Assembly: GCF_002240415.1 (NCBI RefSeq)
Contig: NZ_CP020028.1
Coordinates: forward strand, 5,408,501-5,472,500
Reading direction: 5' to 3'
DNA: 64,000 nucleotides
Source of the DNA: Paenibacillus kribbensis
Lineage (GTDB): Bacteria > Bacillota > Bacilli > Paenibacillales > Paenibacillaceae
A program made the translations under genes and the position numbers. Below, one piece after another: positions 23,437 to 35,209 of this stretch (its first letter is position 1; each line of letters opens with the position of its first letter). The notes under the pieces were generated by a model. The model ran no database searches and was not told the origin of the DNA. It saw only the letters and a list, made by a program, of their open reading frames with translations.

Positions 23437-26037
23437 TTACTTCTTCTTTTTTCGTACAAATGCAGCGGTGCCGTTACCTCCACTACCGCCTTTATTCTTC
23501 CGTTTGCGACGCCCGGCACCTTCACCGCTTGATCCGGCGTCACTGCCTGGTGTAGCTGCACTGCCGATAAAAATACCGCTAGCAGATGTCTTCTTCTTCC
23601 GGCGTTTGCTTGTACCGGCGATTGGCGAATTGTATCCGCCCTTGCCACTACCAAAGCCAAAGCTGCCTGCCGAGCCGGCTCCGTTTCCACCACCGCGGCC
23701 TGCGCGACCTGTGGTGCTAATGCCTCCGCTGCCGGCCTCTTTAGGCTTCCCAGCCGCTTCACGACCGCCTTTACGCTCTCTGCCAGCCTTGTCCTTGCCG
23801 CCCTTGCGGTCACGTCCATCGCGGCCTTTACCGCGGCCCTCGCCACGCGCAAAGCCTCCGCCTTGTCCCGAGCCGCCCGTCCGCTCACGGCGTTGCCGCT
23901 GCTTCATATCGACAAGCTCGAAGTCAATTGTGTAATCCTCCATATTGACGCGGGCGACACGAACCTTGACCTCATCTCCGATGCGGAATACCTTAGAGGT
24001 GCGTTCACCGATTAGCGCCATATGCTGCTCGTCAAAATGGTAATAGTCATCCGTAAGCGCACTCAAGCGCGTCAGACCCTCCACCGTATTGTCCAACTCG
24101 ATGAACATACCGAAGCTGGTTACGCTGCTGATGATGCCCTCGAACTCCTCGCCAACCTTGTCCAGCATGTATTCAGCCTTTTTCATTTGCTCTGTGTCGC
24201 GCTCTGCATCCACAGCCACACGTTCTCGCTCGGAGGATTGCTGCGCAATATCTGGCATGCGTGCAGTCAGATATTCCTGACGCTCATCTGTCAAAGCCCC
24301 GCCATTCTCCAATACCTCACGAATGACACGGTGAATCACCAAATCAGGATAACGGCGAATTGGCGATGTAAAATGAGAATAATACTCCGCAGCCAGTCCA
24401 AAATGCCCTGTAGACTCTGCATCATACTTCGCCTGCTTCATCGAACGCAGCATCATGGTACTAAGCACCGTCTGCTCCTTCGTGCCCTGAATGTCCTCCA
24501 GCAACGTTTGCAACGCACGCGGGTGAATGGAATTCCCACGGCCTTTGATCTGGTGTCCAAAATTAGCGGCAAACGCCATGAAATTTTGCAGCTTCTCCGG
24601 GTCCGGGTCCTCATGAATCCGGTAGAGGAAAGGCACCTTGAGCCAGTGGAAATGCTCGGCCACGGTTTCATTGGCTGCCAGCATAAATTCCTCGATAATT
24701 TGCTCGGCTATCGTACGATCTCTTTTTACGATATCGACAGCTTTACCTTCATCGTCCACAATCACTTTCGCTTCATCAAAATCGAAATCAACCGCACCCC
24801 GGCGCATCCGGTTAGCACGCAGCTTCAATGCCAGTTCCTTCATCGTACGGAATACTTCTACCAGATCTTTGTACCGTTCCATCAATTCGGCATCTTCCTC
24901 TTCGAGGATTTTGCGAACGTTGGTGTATGTCATTCGTTCCTTCGTCTTAATCACACTGGTGAAAATATCATGCTTTACAACCTTCATATGCTCGTTGAAT
25001 TCCATTTCACAGGACAAAGTCAAGCGATCCACCTGCGGATTCAAAGAACAAATCCCGTTGGAAAGCCGGTGTGGAAGCATAGGAATGACACGGTCGACCA
25101 AATAAACGCTACAGCCGCGGTTATAAGCCTCCTGATCCAGCTTGGAGTTCTCACGCACATAATACCCTACGTCGGCAATATGAACGCCCAGACGGTAGTT
25201 TCCGTTCGGCAGACGCTCTACATTAACCGCATCATCCAGGTCTTTGGCATCCTCGCCATCAATCGTAACAATGATCTTATCACGCAAATCGCGACGTCCC
25301 TGACGTACAATTTCTTCCTCCGTAATCGCGTCGGGAGCCTGATCCGCTTCCGCTGTCACTTCATCGGGGAAAGCCTCCGGAAGCTGATGCTTGCGAATCA
25401 CCGACAAAATGTCGACGCCTGGATCGTCCTTGTGACCCAGCACCTCCAGCACTTCGCCTTCCGCTGCCGCCCGTCCCTCCGGGTAGCTCACAATACGCAC
25501 AACGACCTTTTGCCCGTTCACAGCTCCGTTGAAGCTGTCCTTTGGAATAAAAATATCCCGGTTAATGCGCTTATCATCCGGCAAAACAAAACCGTATGCT
25601 TCGTGGCTCTGAAACACACCCACCACTTGAAGCACAGCGCGCTTCACGATCCGCACGACTTCGCCTTCCAATCGGCCACCCGCAGGTCCCTTTGACGTCA
25701 CTCTTACCAGCACCGTGTCTCCATTCATCGCGCTCTTTAAATCGTTAGCATGAATGTATACATCCGGGTGCTCCCGGTCCTCTGGAATCAAAAAAGCAAA
25801 GCCCTTGGCATGAGCCTGCAAGCGCCCGCGCTGCAAATCCATCCGTTCCGGCACACCATAACGGTTTGTGCGGGTCAGTAAAATTTTCCCATCTTCCTCC
25901 AGTGCGTTCAAGAGCTTAAGGAATTCGCGAAACTCTTCTGCGTCCTTAATGTCAAAATGCTGCTCCAGCTCCTGGTATGTCATAGGCTTGTATGCGGTCT
26001 CTCGCATAAAATCAAGTAGTTGTTGCTCTGTTATCAT
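23437..26037 (-). CDS. rnr: Ribonuclease R
   Basis: The protein has 866 residues. An N-terminal helix-turn-helix and two cold-shock OB domains are followed by the RNB catalytic domain (about 245-590) with [13 protein letters not shown] holding the metal-binding aspartates. An S1 domain begins near [21 protein letters not shown] lysine-, arginine- and glycine-rich tail of about 130 residues (from about 730) is unusually long, with GGG, RKG and KKK patterns ending FVRKKKK. I prefer the ATG at 26037 (GAGGTG upstream) to the TTG at 26058. It is a 3'-5' exonuclease for structured RNA and partners tmRNA in quality control. secG lies upstream and smpB downstream. Confidence 0.96.
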   Translation of the reverse strand: MITEQQLLDFMRETAYKPMTYQELEQHFDIKDAEEFREFLKLLNALEEDGKILLTRTNRYGVPERMDLQRGRLQAHAKGFAFLIPEDREHPDVYIHANDLKSAMNGDTVLVRVTSKGPAGGRLEGEVVRIVKRAVLQVVGVFQSHEAYGFVLPDDKRINRDIFIPKDSFNGAVNGQKVVVRIVSYPEGRAAAEGEVLEVLGHKDDPGVDILSVIRKHQLPEAFPDEVTAEADQAPDAITEEEIVRQGRRDLRDKIIVTIDGEDAKDLDDAVNVERLPNGNYRLGVHIADVGYYVRENSKLDQEAYNRGCSVYLVDRVIPMLPHRLSNGICSLNPQVDRLTLSCEMEFNEHMKVVKHDIFTSVIKTKERMTYTNVRKILEEEDAELMERYKDLVEVFRTMKELALKLRANRMRRGAVDFDFDEAKVIVDDEGKAVDIVKRDRTIAEQIIEEFMLAANETVAEHFHWLKVPFLYRIHEDPDPEKLQNFMAFAANFGHQIKGRGNSIHPRALQTLLEDIQGTKEQTVLSTMMLRSMKQAKYDAESTGHFGLAAEYYSHFTSPIRRYPDLVIHRVIREVLENGGALTDERQEYLTARMPDIAQQSSERERVAVDAERDTEQMKKAEYMLDKVGEEFEGIISSVTSFGMFIELDNTVEGLTRLSALTDDYYHFDEQHMALIGERTSKVFRIGDEVKVRVARVNMEDYTIDFELVDMKQRQRRERTGGSGQGGGFARGEGRGKGRDGRDRKGGKDKAGRERKGGREAAGKPKEAGSGGISTTGRAGRGGGNGAGSAGSFGFGSGKGGYNSPIAGTSKRRKKKTSASGIFIGSAATPGSDAGSSGEGAGRRKRKNKGGSGGNGTAAFVRKKKK

Positions 26038-26174
26038 AATTTTGTCCACCTCGGGCAACCTTTAATTTTCAGTAATAATCCGCATGTTCCTTGTTCCTGT
26101 TACAAGGCTCTTATATACTCATACCCTAGTATACACGAATTTAATCGACGGCATCCCTGCCTGTCTAAAATCCA

Positions 26175-26208
26175 AAAAAGCCCCCGTTTCCAGTGAAACG
26201 AAGGCTTA
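26175..26208 (-). terminator. Terminator of secG
   Basis: On the minus strand AAGCCTTCGTTTC and GAAACGGGGGCTT pair around a 4-base loop, followed by TTTTTT, about 15 bases past the secG stop. Confidence 0.8.
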
Positions 26209-26223
26209 ATGTAGATATTTATC

Positions 26224-26457
26224 TTATTTTGCAAAAAATGCAACCAGAACGGCAACAATCATAAAACACGCACCCAAAACGGCAGTTGCGCGTTGCAAAA
26301 TCAAATCCATACCGCGAGCTTTTGTCTTGCCGAACAGATGCTCAGCACCGCCAGAGATGGCACCGGACAAACCTGCACTTTTCCCTTTTTGCAGTAAAAC
26401 AACCGCAATAACAGCAATCGAGAACACAATGAGCAGCACTTTCAAAAAGATTTCCAT
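26224..26457 (-). CDS. secG: Preprotein translocase subunit SecG
   Basis: The 77 residues have two membrane helices and the conserved cytoplasmic loop [20 protein letters not shown] followed by LFGKTKARG. The ATG at 26457 with GGGAGGTG upstream is chosen; ten extra residues upstream are not family-like. SecG stabilises the SecYE channel and assists SecA cycling. A terminator follows, so transcription of rnr needs its own promoter. Confidence 0.95.
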   Translation of the reverse strand: MEIFLKVLLIVFSIAVIAVVLLQKGKSAGLSGAISGGAEHLFGKTKARGMDLILQRATAVLGACFMIVAVLVAFFAK

Positions 26458-26818
26458 GAAAAATCCCACCTCCCTGAGCGTATACATCTGTTTTGCAAAA
26501 CAACACAGCCTCTTTTATGAAAACATGTCCATATCATGTTATGAATAGCCGGAAATTAACGCAAAACACTACTTTCATTTTACCACAACTTCCAGTAGAT
26601 AACAACCAGCTATGACGATTGACTCCGATCAAACCTTTACAAAGATACATCTGCATGCTCATCTACTTATATACACGTATACACAGACAATTAACAAAAA
26701 CAGACCTGCTCACAGTAGCGAGCAGGTCTGTTGGATCATTGCGTAAAAGCTTCGTGCGTCCAAGCCTCGTGATCATCAACCACAAAGCTTGAAACACCGT
26801 CAGCATGTTGGCGCAATA
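26458..26818. other. Intergenic region between secG and eno
   Basis: No gene is seen. It contains the secG leader and probable promoter on the left and the eno terminator at 26695-26731 on the right. Confidence 0.6.
26695..26731 (-). terminator. Terminator of the glycolytic operon
   Basis: The stem CAGACCTGCTC/GAGCAGGTCTG with an 8-base loop is followed on the minus strand by TTTTTG, about 90 bases past the eno stop. Confidence 0.88.
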
Positions 26819-28111
<1,293 letters not shown>

Positions 28112-28168
28112 TTAATCTCCTTTGTGAATCATAATTTATTGGTCAAGCCTATATTTATTAAATCAAGC

Positions 28169-29713
28169 TTACTTGCGGGATGCAATCATAGATTTTCCTG
28201 TCATTTCCGCAGGTTGCGGAAGTTGCATTAAATCCAGAAGCGTTGGAGCTACGTCAGCCAGAATTCCATGCTCACGCAAAACGATATTTTCGTCAGTCAA
28301 AATGAACGGAACCGGATTCGTCGTATGAGCTGTGAACGGGCGTCCCTGCTCATCAATTTCCATATCCGCGTTACCATGGTCGGCAATGATAATAACCACG
28401 CCGCCTTTGGCTTTAACCGCGTCAACAACACGTCCAACACATTCATCCGTCACCTCTACCGCCTTAATAGTTGGTTCCAGCATGCCGGAGTGTCCAACCA
28501 TATCGGGATTGGCAAAGTTCAGGATGATTGCGTCATGCTTGTCAGCTTCGATTTCCTTCACTGCTGCATCCGCAACCTCATACGCACTCATTTCAGGCTT
28601 CAGATCATACGTAGCTACTTTTGGCGAATTGATCAAAATACGAGTTTCGCCAGGCAGTTCTACATCGCGTCCGCCACTGAAAAAGAAAGTAACGTGCGGA
28701 TACTTTTCTGTCTCAGCAATACGCAATTGCTTTTTGTTGTTTTGTACCAGCACTTCGCCAAACGTATTATCCAGGTTTTTCGGTTCATAGGCTACAAAGC
28801 CTCCAACCGTTTCACTGAACAAAGTTAGGCAAACAAAGTGCAGATCCTTAGGCCATTTGGGCCCACGGTCAAAACCACGGAAATCCTCATTGGTAAATAC
28901 TTGAGACAGTTGAATCGCACGGTCAGGACGGAAATTCAGGAATACAACAGAGTCATTGCTTTCGACCAGCCCTACAGGACTTCCGTCGGCCTTCACAATA
29001 ACAGTTGGCTCCACAAATTCATCGAACACTGATTTTTCATACGATTCCTTTAATGCTTCCAGTGGGTCAGTATATTGAGGACCTTCCCCGTATACGATTG
29101 CACGGTAAGACTTCTCAACACGTTCCCAACGTTTGTCGCGGTCCATTGCGTAATAACGTCCTTGTACGGTCGCAATTTGGCCAATGCCCACTTCCTGAAT
29201 TTTAGCGATCAGCTGTTGCATGAAGCCTACGCCGCTGTCAGGCATAACGTCGCGTCCATCCATGAAAGCATGAATGTACACTTCGGTTAATCCTTCTTTT
29301 TTCGCCAGGTCCAGCATAGCGAACAGATGGCTGATATGGCTATGCACGCCGCCGTCGGACAGAAGTCCGTACAGGTGAAGCTTGGCGTTGTTCTTCTTGG
29401 CATGCTGAACGGCTTTAACCAATGTTTCGTTATTGAAGAATTCACCCTCGCGAATGGACTTCGAAATACGAGTCAAGTCTTGATACACAGTGCGGCCTGC
29501 GCCGATGTTCAAGTGACCTACTTCGGAGTTGCCCATTTGTCCTTCCGGCAGACCCACCGCTTCACCAGAAGCGGTCAGCGTTGCATGAGGATATTGTTTT
29601 AAATACCGGTCGTAATTCGGTTTGTTGGCCTGTGCAACCGCATTGCCTTCCACGTTGTCGCGCAGTCCGAATCCGTCCATAATAATTAAAGCTACCGGTT
29701 TTGGTGCTGCCAT
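28169..29713 (-). CDS. gpmI: 2,3-bisphosphoglycerate-independent phosphoglycerate mutase
   Basis: The 514 residues match the manganese-dependent alkaline-phosphatase-type mutase. The first metal site is [14 protein letters not shown]; the phosphorylated serine is in [17 protein letters not shown]; later metal ligands are in [12 protein letters not shown] and [13 protein letters not shown]. The ATG at 29713 is two bases past the tpiA stop, with GAGGGGGCG upstream; a reading to 29818 would run into tpiA. It interconverts 3- and 2-phosphoglycerate, and its manganese dependence makes it pH-sensitive in sporeformers. Confidence 0.98.
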   Translation of the reverse strand: MAAPKPVALIIMDGFGLRDNVEGNAVAQANKPNYDRYLKQYPHATLTASGEAVGLPEGQMGNSEVGHLNIGAGRTVYQDLTRISKSIREGEFFNNETLVKAVQHAKKNNAKLHLYGLLSDGGVHSHISHLFAMLDLAKKEGLTEVYIHAFMDGRDVMPDSGVGFMQQLIAKIQEVGIGQIATVQGRYYAMDRDKRWERVEKSYRAIVYGEGPQYTDPLEALKESYEKSVFDEFVEPTVIVKADGSPVGLVESNDSVVFLNFRPDRAIQLSQVFTNEDFRGFDRGPKWPKDLHFVCLTLFSETVGGFVAYEPKNLDNTFGEVLVQNNKKQLRIAETEKYPHVTFFFSGGRDVELPGETRILINSPKVATYDLKPEMSAYEVADAAVKEIEADKHDAIILNFANPDMVGHSGMLEPTIKAVEVTDECVGRVVDAVKAKGGVVIIIADHGNADMEIDEQGRPFTAHTTNPVPFILTDENIVLREHGILADVAPTLLDLMQLPQPAEMTGKSMIASRK

Positions 29714-29714
29714 C

Positions 29715-30479
<765 letters not shown>

Positions 30480-30526
30480 CTAACTATTAGATGCCCTAAA
30501 GCCTTTATTACGCGTTAAACGCTTGA

Positions 30527-31708
30527 TTACTTATCGTTAAGTGCAACAACACCCGGAAGTGCTTTGCCTTCCATAAATTCCAGGGATGCGCCGCCGCCAG
30601 TGGAAATGTGATCCATTTTGTCAGCCAGGTGGAATTTCTCAGCCGCAGCCGCAGAATCACCGCCACCAATGATGGTGTATGCTTCTGTTGTTGCGCAAGC
30701 TTCCGCTACTTCACGAGTACCGCCAGCGAAAGGTTCCATTTCAAATACGCCCATTGGTCCATTCCAAACAACCAATTTGGAGTTTTTGATCACATCAGCA
30801 TAGATTTTACGAGTTTTCGGTCCGATATCTACGCCTTCCCAATCTGTAGGAATACCGTCAATGTCTACAATGTTCGTGTTCGCTGTAGCGCTGAAATCGT
30901 CAGAAATAACGATATCTACCGGAAGATAGAATTTTTTGCCGAGCTTCTTCGCTTTTTCGATAAATCCAAGAGCTACGTCCAGTTTGGATTCATCCAGCAG
31001 GGATTGACCCACTTCATAACCTTGAGCTTTAAAGAATGTATAAGCCAAACCGCCGCCAATGATTACGTTATCTGCAATGTTCAGCAGGTTGTCGATCACG
31101 TCGATTTTGTCTTTTACTTTGGAACCGCCAATAATGGCTGTAAAAGGACGGTCCGGGTTCGAAAGAGCTTTACCGATTACAGACAATTCTTTCTCCATCA
31201 GCAAGCCGGAAACAGCAGGAAGAAAATGCGCGATACCTTCTGTAGAAGCATGAGCACGGTGTGCTGCACCAAATGCGTCATTCACGAAAATGTCAGCCAG
31301 TTCAGCAAATTGCTTCGCCAGCTCAGGATCGTTTTTCTCTTCTCCTGGGTAGAAGCGTACATTTTCAAGCAACAGCACGTCGCCGTTTTGCAGTTCAGCC
31401 ACTTTCGCTTTAACAGCCTCACCAACTGCTTCGTCCACCTTAACAACAGGCTTTTTGAGCAGTTCAGACAAACGCACACCAGCAGGAGTCAGACGCATGG
31501 ATTCAACGACCTGACCTTTTGGACGTCCAAAGTGACTCGCCAAAATAACTTTTGCACCTTTTTCAATCAGGTAGTTAATTGTTGGCAAGGTTTCGCGAAT
31601 ACGCTTGTCATCCGTAATTTTACCGTCCTCAACCGGAACGTTAAAATCTACACGAACAAACACCCGTTTTCCATTCAGTTCTATATCACGTACGCTCTTT
31701 TTGTTCAT
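30527..31708 (-). CDS. pgk: Phosphoglycerate kinase
   Basis: The 393 residues start [19 protein letters not shown], with [10 protein letters not shown] following; substrate arginine and hinge blocks are present, including [22 protein letters not shown] and the nucleotide loop [13 protein letters not shown]. Start was set at the second of two close ATGs because GGAGG lies 9 bases upstream of it. It transfers phosphate from 1,3-bisphosphoglycerate to ADP. It is separated from gapA by a hairpin that may reduce read-through. Confidence 0.98.
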   Translation of the reverse strand: MNKKSVRDIELNGKRVFVRVDFNVPVEDGKITDDKRIRETLPTINYLIEKGAKVILASHFGRPKGQVVESMRLTPAGVRLSELLKKPVVKVDEAVGEAVKAKVAELQNGDVLLLENVRFYPGEEKNDPELAKQFAELADIFVNDAFGAAHRAHASTEGIAHFLPAVSGLLMEKELSVIGKALSNPDRPFTAIIGGSKVKDKIDVIDNLLNIADNVIIGGGLAYTFFKAQGYEVGQSLLDESKLDVALGFIEKAKKLGKKFYLPVDIVISDDFSATANTNIVDIDGIPTDWEGVDIGPKTRKIYADVIKNSKLVVWNGPMGVFEMEPFAGGTREVAEACATTEAYTIIGGGDSAAAAEKFHLADKMDHISTGGGASLEFMEGKALPGVVALNDK

Positions 31709-31774
31709 CTCCATATTCCTCCGCACCCTTTTAATTTTACGAAACAGGAATTTAAGGCACATTTTGATATATAA

Positions 31775-31806
31775 AGAGCGGAAACAATAACTGCTGTTTC
31801 CGCTCT
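31775..31806 (-). terminator. Hairpin between gapA and pgk
   Basis: A perfect 12-base stem (AGAGCGGAAACA/TGTTTCCGCTCT) with an 8-base loop is followed on the minus strand by TTTATAT. It is probably a partial terminator or a 3' stabiliser that lets gapA mRNA exceed that of the downstream genes. Confidence 0.7.
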
Positions 31807-31831
31807 ATGATGTTGCTCGATAAGAAATTTC

Positions 31832-32842
31832 TTATTTAGCCAATTTAGCGAAGTATTCCAACGTACGGATCAATTGTGCAGTGTAGGACATTTCATTGTC
31901 ATACCAAGCTACAGTTTTAACCAGTTGTTTGTCGCCAACTGTCAGAACTTTAGTTTGAGTTGCATCAAACAAGGAACCGTAAGTGATACCTTTGATGTCG
32001 GAAGAAACGATTTGATCTTCAGTGTATCCGTAAGTTTCAGGATCGGAAGCTTCTTTCATCGCTGCGTTGATTTCTTCAGCAGTTACATTTTTCTCCAGAA
32101 CTGTTACCAGCTCAGTCAGGGAGCCTGTTGCTACTGGAACACGTTGAGCTGCTCCGTCCAGTTTACCTTTCAACTCAGGGATAACCAGGCCGATTGCTTT
32201 AGCAGCACCAGTTGTGTTAGGGATGATGTTCTCAGCTGCTGCGCGAGCACGACGGAAGTCGCCTTTAGCATGTGGAGCATCCAAAGTGTTTTGGTCGCCA
32301 GTGTAAGCGTGAATTGTAGTCATCAAACCTTCAACGATACCAAATTTGTCTTGCAGTGTTTTAGCCATAGGAGCCAAGCAGTTTGTTGTGCAAGAAGCAC
32401 CGGAAATTACAGTTTCAGTTCCGTCCAGAATTTCATGGTTTACGTTGTAAACGACAGTTTTCATGTCGCCAGTAGCTGGAGCGGAGATAACAACTTTTTT
32501 AGCGCCGCCTTTCAAGTGTTTCTCAGCAGCTTCTTTAGTTGTGAAGAAACCTGTGCATTCCAGAACGATGTCTACACCCAGGTCTCCCCAAGGCAGTTCT
32601 TCAGGGTTGCGGTTAGCCAAGACTTTAACTTCTTTGCCGTTTACTTTGAAGAAGCCTTCATGTACTTCTACTTCTCCTTGGAAAGTACCTTGTGTTGTAT
32701 CATATTTCAACAGATGTGCCAGCATTTTGGAATCTGTCAAGTCATTGATTGCTACTACTTCAATACCTTCCACGTTTTGAATACGGCGGAAAGCAAGGCG
32801 TCCAATACGTCCGAAACCGTTAATACCAACTTTAACTGTCAT
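31832..32842 (-). CDS. gapA: Glyceraldehyde-3-phosphate dehydrogenase, glycolytic NAD type
   Basis: The protein has 336 residues. The Rossmann start [18 protein letters not shown], Asp34 in AINDLTD (typical of NAD use), the catalytic [12 protein letters not shown] with Cys151, and [11 protein letters not shown] at the end are all present. GGGAGGA precedes the ATG. It oxidises glyceraldehyde-3-phosphate in glycolysis. Position directly after cggR identifies it as GapA and not the gluconeogenic GapB. The 93-base gap to cggR contains no clear promoter, so it is co-transcribed from the cggR promoter. Confidence 0.98.
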   Translation of the reverse strand: MTVKVGINGFGRIGRLAFRRIQNVEGIEVVAINDLTDSKMLAHLLKYDTTQGTFQGEVEVHEGFFKVNGKEVKVLANRNPEELPWGDLGVDIVLECTGFFTTKEAAEKHLKGGAKKVVISAPATGDMKTVVYNVNHEILDGTETVISGASCTTNCLAPMAKTLQDKFGIVEGLMTTIHAYTGDQNTLDAPHAKGDFRRARAAAENIIPNTTGAAKAIGLVIPELKGKLDGAAQRVPVATGSLTELVTVLEKNVTAEEINAAMKEASDPETYGYTEDQIVSSDIKGITYGSLFDATQTKVLTVGDKQLVKTVAWYDNEMSYTAQLIRTLEYFAKLAK

Positions 32843-32935
32843 GAGTGAGTTCCTCCCAAAGTTCGTTTAGTTTAGTTTTATATATTCAAGACAGACCCGA
32901 AAGCCCGTCAAGACAACACATTTAATCAATCTGTA

Positions 32936-33973
32936 TTAACCTTTTAAATAATGGCTTACAATCTCGGCAGCAGCGCCTTCATCGGTGACAAGAATGTCTT
33001 CTTGGCCGAAACGCAGCACCGCATGAATAGCAGCCGCCTTGCTCTTGCCTCCAGCTACACCCAGAACAGTCTCGGTACGCCTAATGTCCTCCAAGCGGAG
33101 TCCAAGCGTCAGCATGCGGTGAACAACGACACCGTCCTCGTTGAAATAATAACCAAACGATTCGGCAACCGCGCCCTCACTGCTGATCTGGGCAAAGGTT
33201 TCGGGGTCAAGCTTGCGTCTGCGTGCCATCGCTATGGCGTTGCCTATCCCGTGAATGATGATACGGCTCTTTCGAATCAGGCTCAATATATCCTGAATGT
33301 TCGTATCCTCAAGCAACGAGTTGTAGGCATGATTGCTGAGCAAATCCGGTACATGGAGCAGACGGTATTGAGCGCCGACTTTGCGGGCCATTGTGGAAGC
33401 AATGGTGTTAGCCTGCATTTCCATGCTTTCTCCCAACCCCCCGCGTGCCGGTACAAACCACCCGCCCTTGAGCGAACCATTAGCAGGCAGTGTCAGTTGC
33501 TCCGCTACATCTGCAATTGTCGTGCCTCCTGTTACCGCGACCACATCCTCGTCGTCCATAACACTCAGCAACGCTTTTGCTCCAGCACGGCCCAACTCCT
33601 GCTTCGCTAACGGTGAAGCATCCGAGTCCCCTGGAACGACAATCACCTTCTTCAAGCCGTAGGCTTGACGAATCTGATCTTCCAGTTGGGACAGGCCGAA
33701 CAAGTTGTTCGCAATCGGCTCCAGCTGTTCCAGCAGATCCAGCCCTGCTTTGCTCACCTTCATGCCCACACTCTCGATCTCAATGAGCCCTTGGGCCTTG
33801 AGGAGATCGGTTTCGGCGCGCAACACGCGCTCGGTCATATCCAGTGAAGCTGCCAGCGTTCTGCGTCCAATGACATCGGACAACATGATCTGGCGCAGGA
33901 TCGTGTACCTTTTTTTCAAAACATCCATGAGGTCGGGCAGAAGCTGCTTCTGTATTTCTAATATCTTTCGCAT
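32936..33973 (-). CDS. cggR: Central glycolytic genes regulator CggR (SorC family)
   Basis: The 345 residues have an N-terminal helix-turn-helix (RRTLAASLDMTERVLRAETD) and a SorC-type sugar-phosphate effector domain with VIVVPGDSD, AVTGGTTIADVAEQL, IIHGIGNAIAMARRR and GVAGGKSKAAAI. The ATG at 33973 has GGGAG 8 bases upstream. In B. subtilis CggR represses the operon and is released by fructose-1,6-bisphosphate. The operator and promoter below lie directly upstream, so self-repression of the whole gapA-eno operon is expected. Confidence 0.96.
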   Translation of the reverse strand: MRKILEIQKQLLPDLMDVLKKRYTILRQIMLSDVIGRRTLAASLDMTERVLRAETDLLKAQGLIEIESVGMKVSKAGLDLLEQLEPIANNLFGLSQLEDQIRQAYGLKKVIVVPGDSDASPLAKQELGRAGAKALLSVMDDEDVVAVTGGTTIADVAEQLTLPANGSLKGGWFVPARGGLGESMEMQANTIASTMARKVGAQYRLLHVPDLLSNHAYNSLLEDTNIQDILSLIRKSRIIIHGIGNAIAMARRRKLDPETFAQISSEGAVAESFGYYFNEDGVVVHRMLTLGLRLEDIRRTETVLGVAGGKSKAAAIHAVLRFGQEDILVTDEGAAAEIVSHYLKG

Positions 33974-34027
33974 GCTTTCCACTCCCGCACACTTCTAAGT
34001 TCTTTCCCTAAAGCTATATCTCTAATT

Positions 34028-34065
34028 GGTCTTAAAATGTCCCGGGATAACTTTTTAAGTCCCAC
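34028..34065 (-). promoter_or_regulatory. CggR operator
   Basis: The minus strand has two direct units, GTGGGACTTAAAAAGTT and CGGGACATTTTAAGACC, 21 bases apart. They resemble the paired CGGGAC-N6-TGTC units bound by CggR. They lie just downstream of the -10 box, where bound repressor would block transcription. Confidence 0.75.
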
Positions 34066-34069
34066 GTAT

Positions 34070-34098
34070 ATCTTACCCAATAATTGCTTCACATGCAA
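34070..34098 (-). promoter_or_regulatory. Promoter of the cggR-gapA operon
   Basis: On the minus strand TTGCAT and TAAGAT are 17 bases apart, about 100 bases before the cggR start. Confidence 0.78.
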
Positions 34099-34239
34099 GT
34101 CTATCTGAACCTATATTTCTCACCTTTTTATGTGAATATGCGCACATAATAAAAGCTTGCAATTCACTGCCGTATATCATATAATCATCTTTGTTTCCAA
34201 TTAGCTGATGAATTAGCTTTTAATTGTACAAATTATTTT

Positions 34240-34314
34240 GCGCCCGTGGTCCAACGGATATGACGTAGGCCTCCGGAGCCTGAGATCGAGGTTCGATTCC
34301 TCGCGGGCGCGCCA
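34240..34314 (+). tRNA. tRNA-Arg (anticodon CCG)
   Basis: The acceptor stem GCGCCCG/CGGGCGC, an anticodon stem TAGGC/GCCTG with loop CTCCGGA (anticodon CCG, reads CGG) and T-arm GAGGTTCGATTCCTC are present. G is the discriminator and CCA is encoded. It stands alone between cggR and clpP and is followed by its own terminator. Confidence 0.96.
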
Positions 34315-34360
34315 TTTTAAATGAACGCTTTAATGCTTCTATATCATCATTTTAACCAAC

Positions 34361-34384
34361 AAGAGCCCTTTGCGCTCTTTTTTT
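34361..34384 (+). terminator. Terminator of tRNA-Arg
   Basis: A short stem AAGAGC/GCTCTT is followed by nine T. It separates the tRNA gene from the clpP promoter. Confidence 0.65.
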
Positions 34385-34394
34385 TGACCATTAG

Positions 34395-34411
34395 TTTGAC
34401 TTTCTTTGACT
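34395..34411 (+). promoter_or_regulatory. CtsR operator of clpP
   Basis: TTTGACTTTCTTTGACT fits the CtsR heptad repeat (complement of GGTCAAANANRGTCAAA) at every conserved position. A third half-site TTTGACC lies just upstream at 34382-34388. It covers the -35 box, as in other CtsR-repressed class III heat-shock genes. Confidence 0.85.
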
Positions 34412-34434
34412 TTTTGTTTGAAATTGTTTATCAT
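34406..34434 (+). promoter_or_regulatory. SigA-type promoter of clpP
   Basis: TTGACT and TATCAT are 17 bases apart, with the -35 box inside the CtsR site. Confidence 0.8.
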
Positions 34435-34525
34435 GTGGTTATTACGGTAACAGTTTATAAAGTAGGGGCATGTAATCGGCATGTCCACCAAATCCATTAA
34501 CGATATTTAAGGGAGGTTTTTTGAC

Positions 34526-35122
34526 GTGAGCTATGTTCCTATGGTAGTAGAGCAAAGTAACCGCGGCGAACGCGCCTATGACATTTATTCCAGACTGTTG
34601 AAGGATCGCATTATTTTGTTGGGCTCGGACGTCAATGACGTTGTAGCCAACTCTATTATTGCACAAATGCTGTTTTTGGCTGCCGAAGATCCTGAAAAAG
34701 ATATTCACTTGTATATTAACAGTCCTGGCGGCTCCATTACAGCCGGTATGGCCATTTTCGATACGATGCAATACATTAAGCCTGACGTGTCTACGATTTG
34801 TGTAGGTATGGCAGCCTCCATGGGTGCGTTCTTGCTGAACGCTGGTGCCAAAGGCAAACGCTTTGCTTTGCCGAACAGTGAAATTATGATTCACCAACCA
34901 TTGGGTGGTGCACAAGGTCAGGCAACGGATATCGAAATCCGCGCCCGCCGCATTCTGAAAATGCGTGACAAATTGAACCGCATTCTCGCAGATCGCACAG
35001 GTCAACCACTGGAACGCATTGAAAAAGACACAGACCGTGACTATTTCATGTCCGCTGATGATGCCAAGGAATACGGTATTATTGATAAAGTGCTAACTAG
35101 CTCCACTCCAGCAGGTATTTAA
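34526..35122 (+). CDS. clpP: ATP-dependent Clp protease proteolytic subunit
   Basis: The 198 residues carry the full triad: Ser98 in [12 protein letters not shown], His123 in [12 protein letters not shown] and Asp172. The N-terminus SYVPMVVEQ and [15 protein letters not shown] are standard. Start is GTG at 34526 with GGGAGG upstream. Fourteen subunits form the barrel fed by ClpC, ClpE or ClpX. The CtsR site upstream shows heat and protein-stress control. Confidence 0.98.
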   Translation: MSYVPMVVEQSNRGERAYDIYSRLLKDRIILLGSDVNDVVANSIIAQMLFLAAEDPEKDIHLYINSPGGSITAGMAIFDTMQYIKPDVSTICVGMAASMGAFLLNAGAKGKRFALPNSEIMIHQPLGGAQGQATDIEIRARRILKMRDKLNRILADRTGQPLERIEKDTDRDYFMSADDAKEYGIIDKVLTSSTPAGI

Positions 35123-35152
35123 GAGAAGTTAGTACCTCGGAAAGCTAGAAAT

Positions 35153-35196
35153 AAAAAAGCTGCCCTGGATATTCGTATCCGGTAGGCAGCTTTTTT
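35153..35196. terminator. Bidirectional terminator between clpP and the stalk-domain gene
   Basis: The stem AAAAAAGCTGCC/GGCAGCTTTTTT lies 30 bases after clpP and 13 bases after the converging gene. Confidence 0.88.
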
Positions 35197-35209
35197 GGTA
35201 CTATTCATT

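Noticed and set aside
24022..25695. 557-residue open frame antisense to rnr
   Set aside because: Rich in His, Leu and Arg with no motif; explained by the reverse complement of RNase R codons.
30608..32848. Long plus-strand frames opposite pgk and gapA
   Set aside because: Shadows of highly biased glycolytic genes; no start sites and no recognisable domains.
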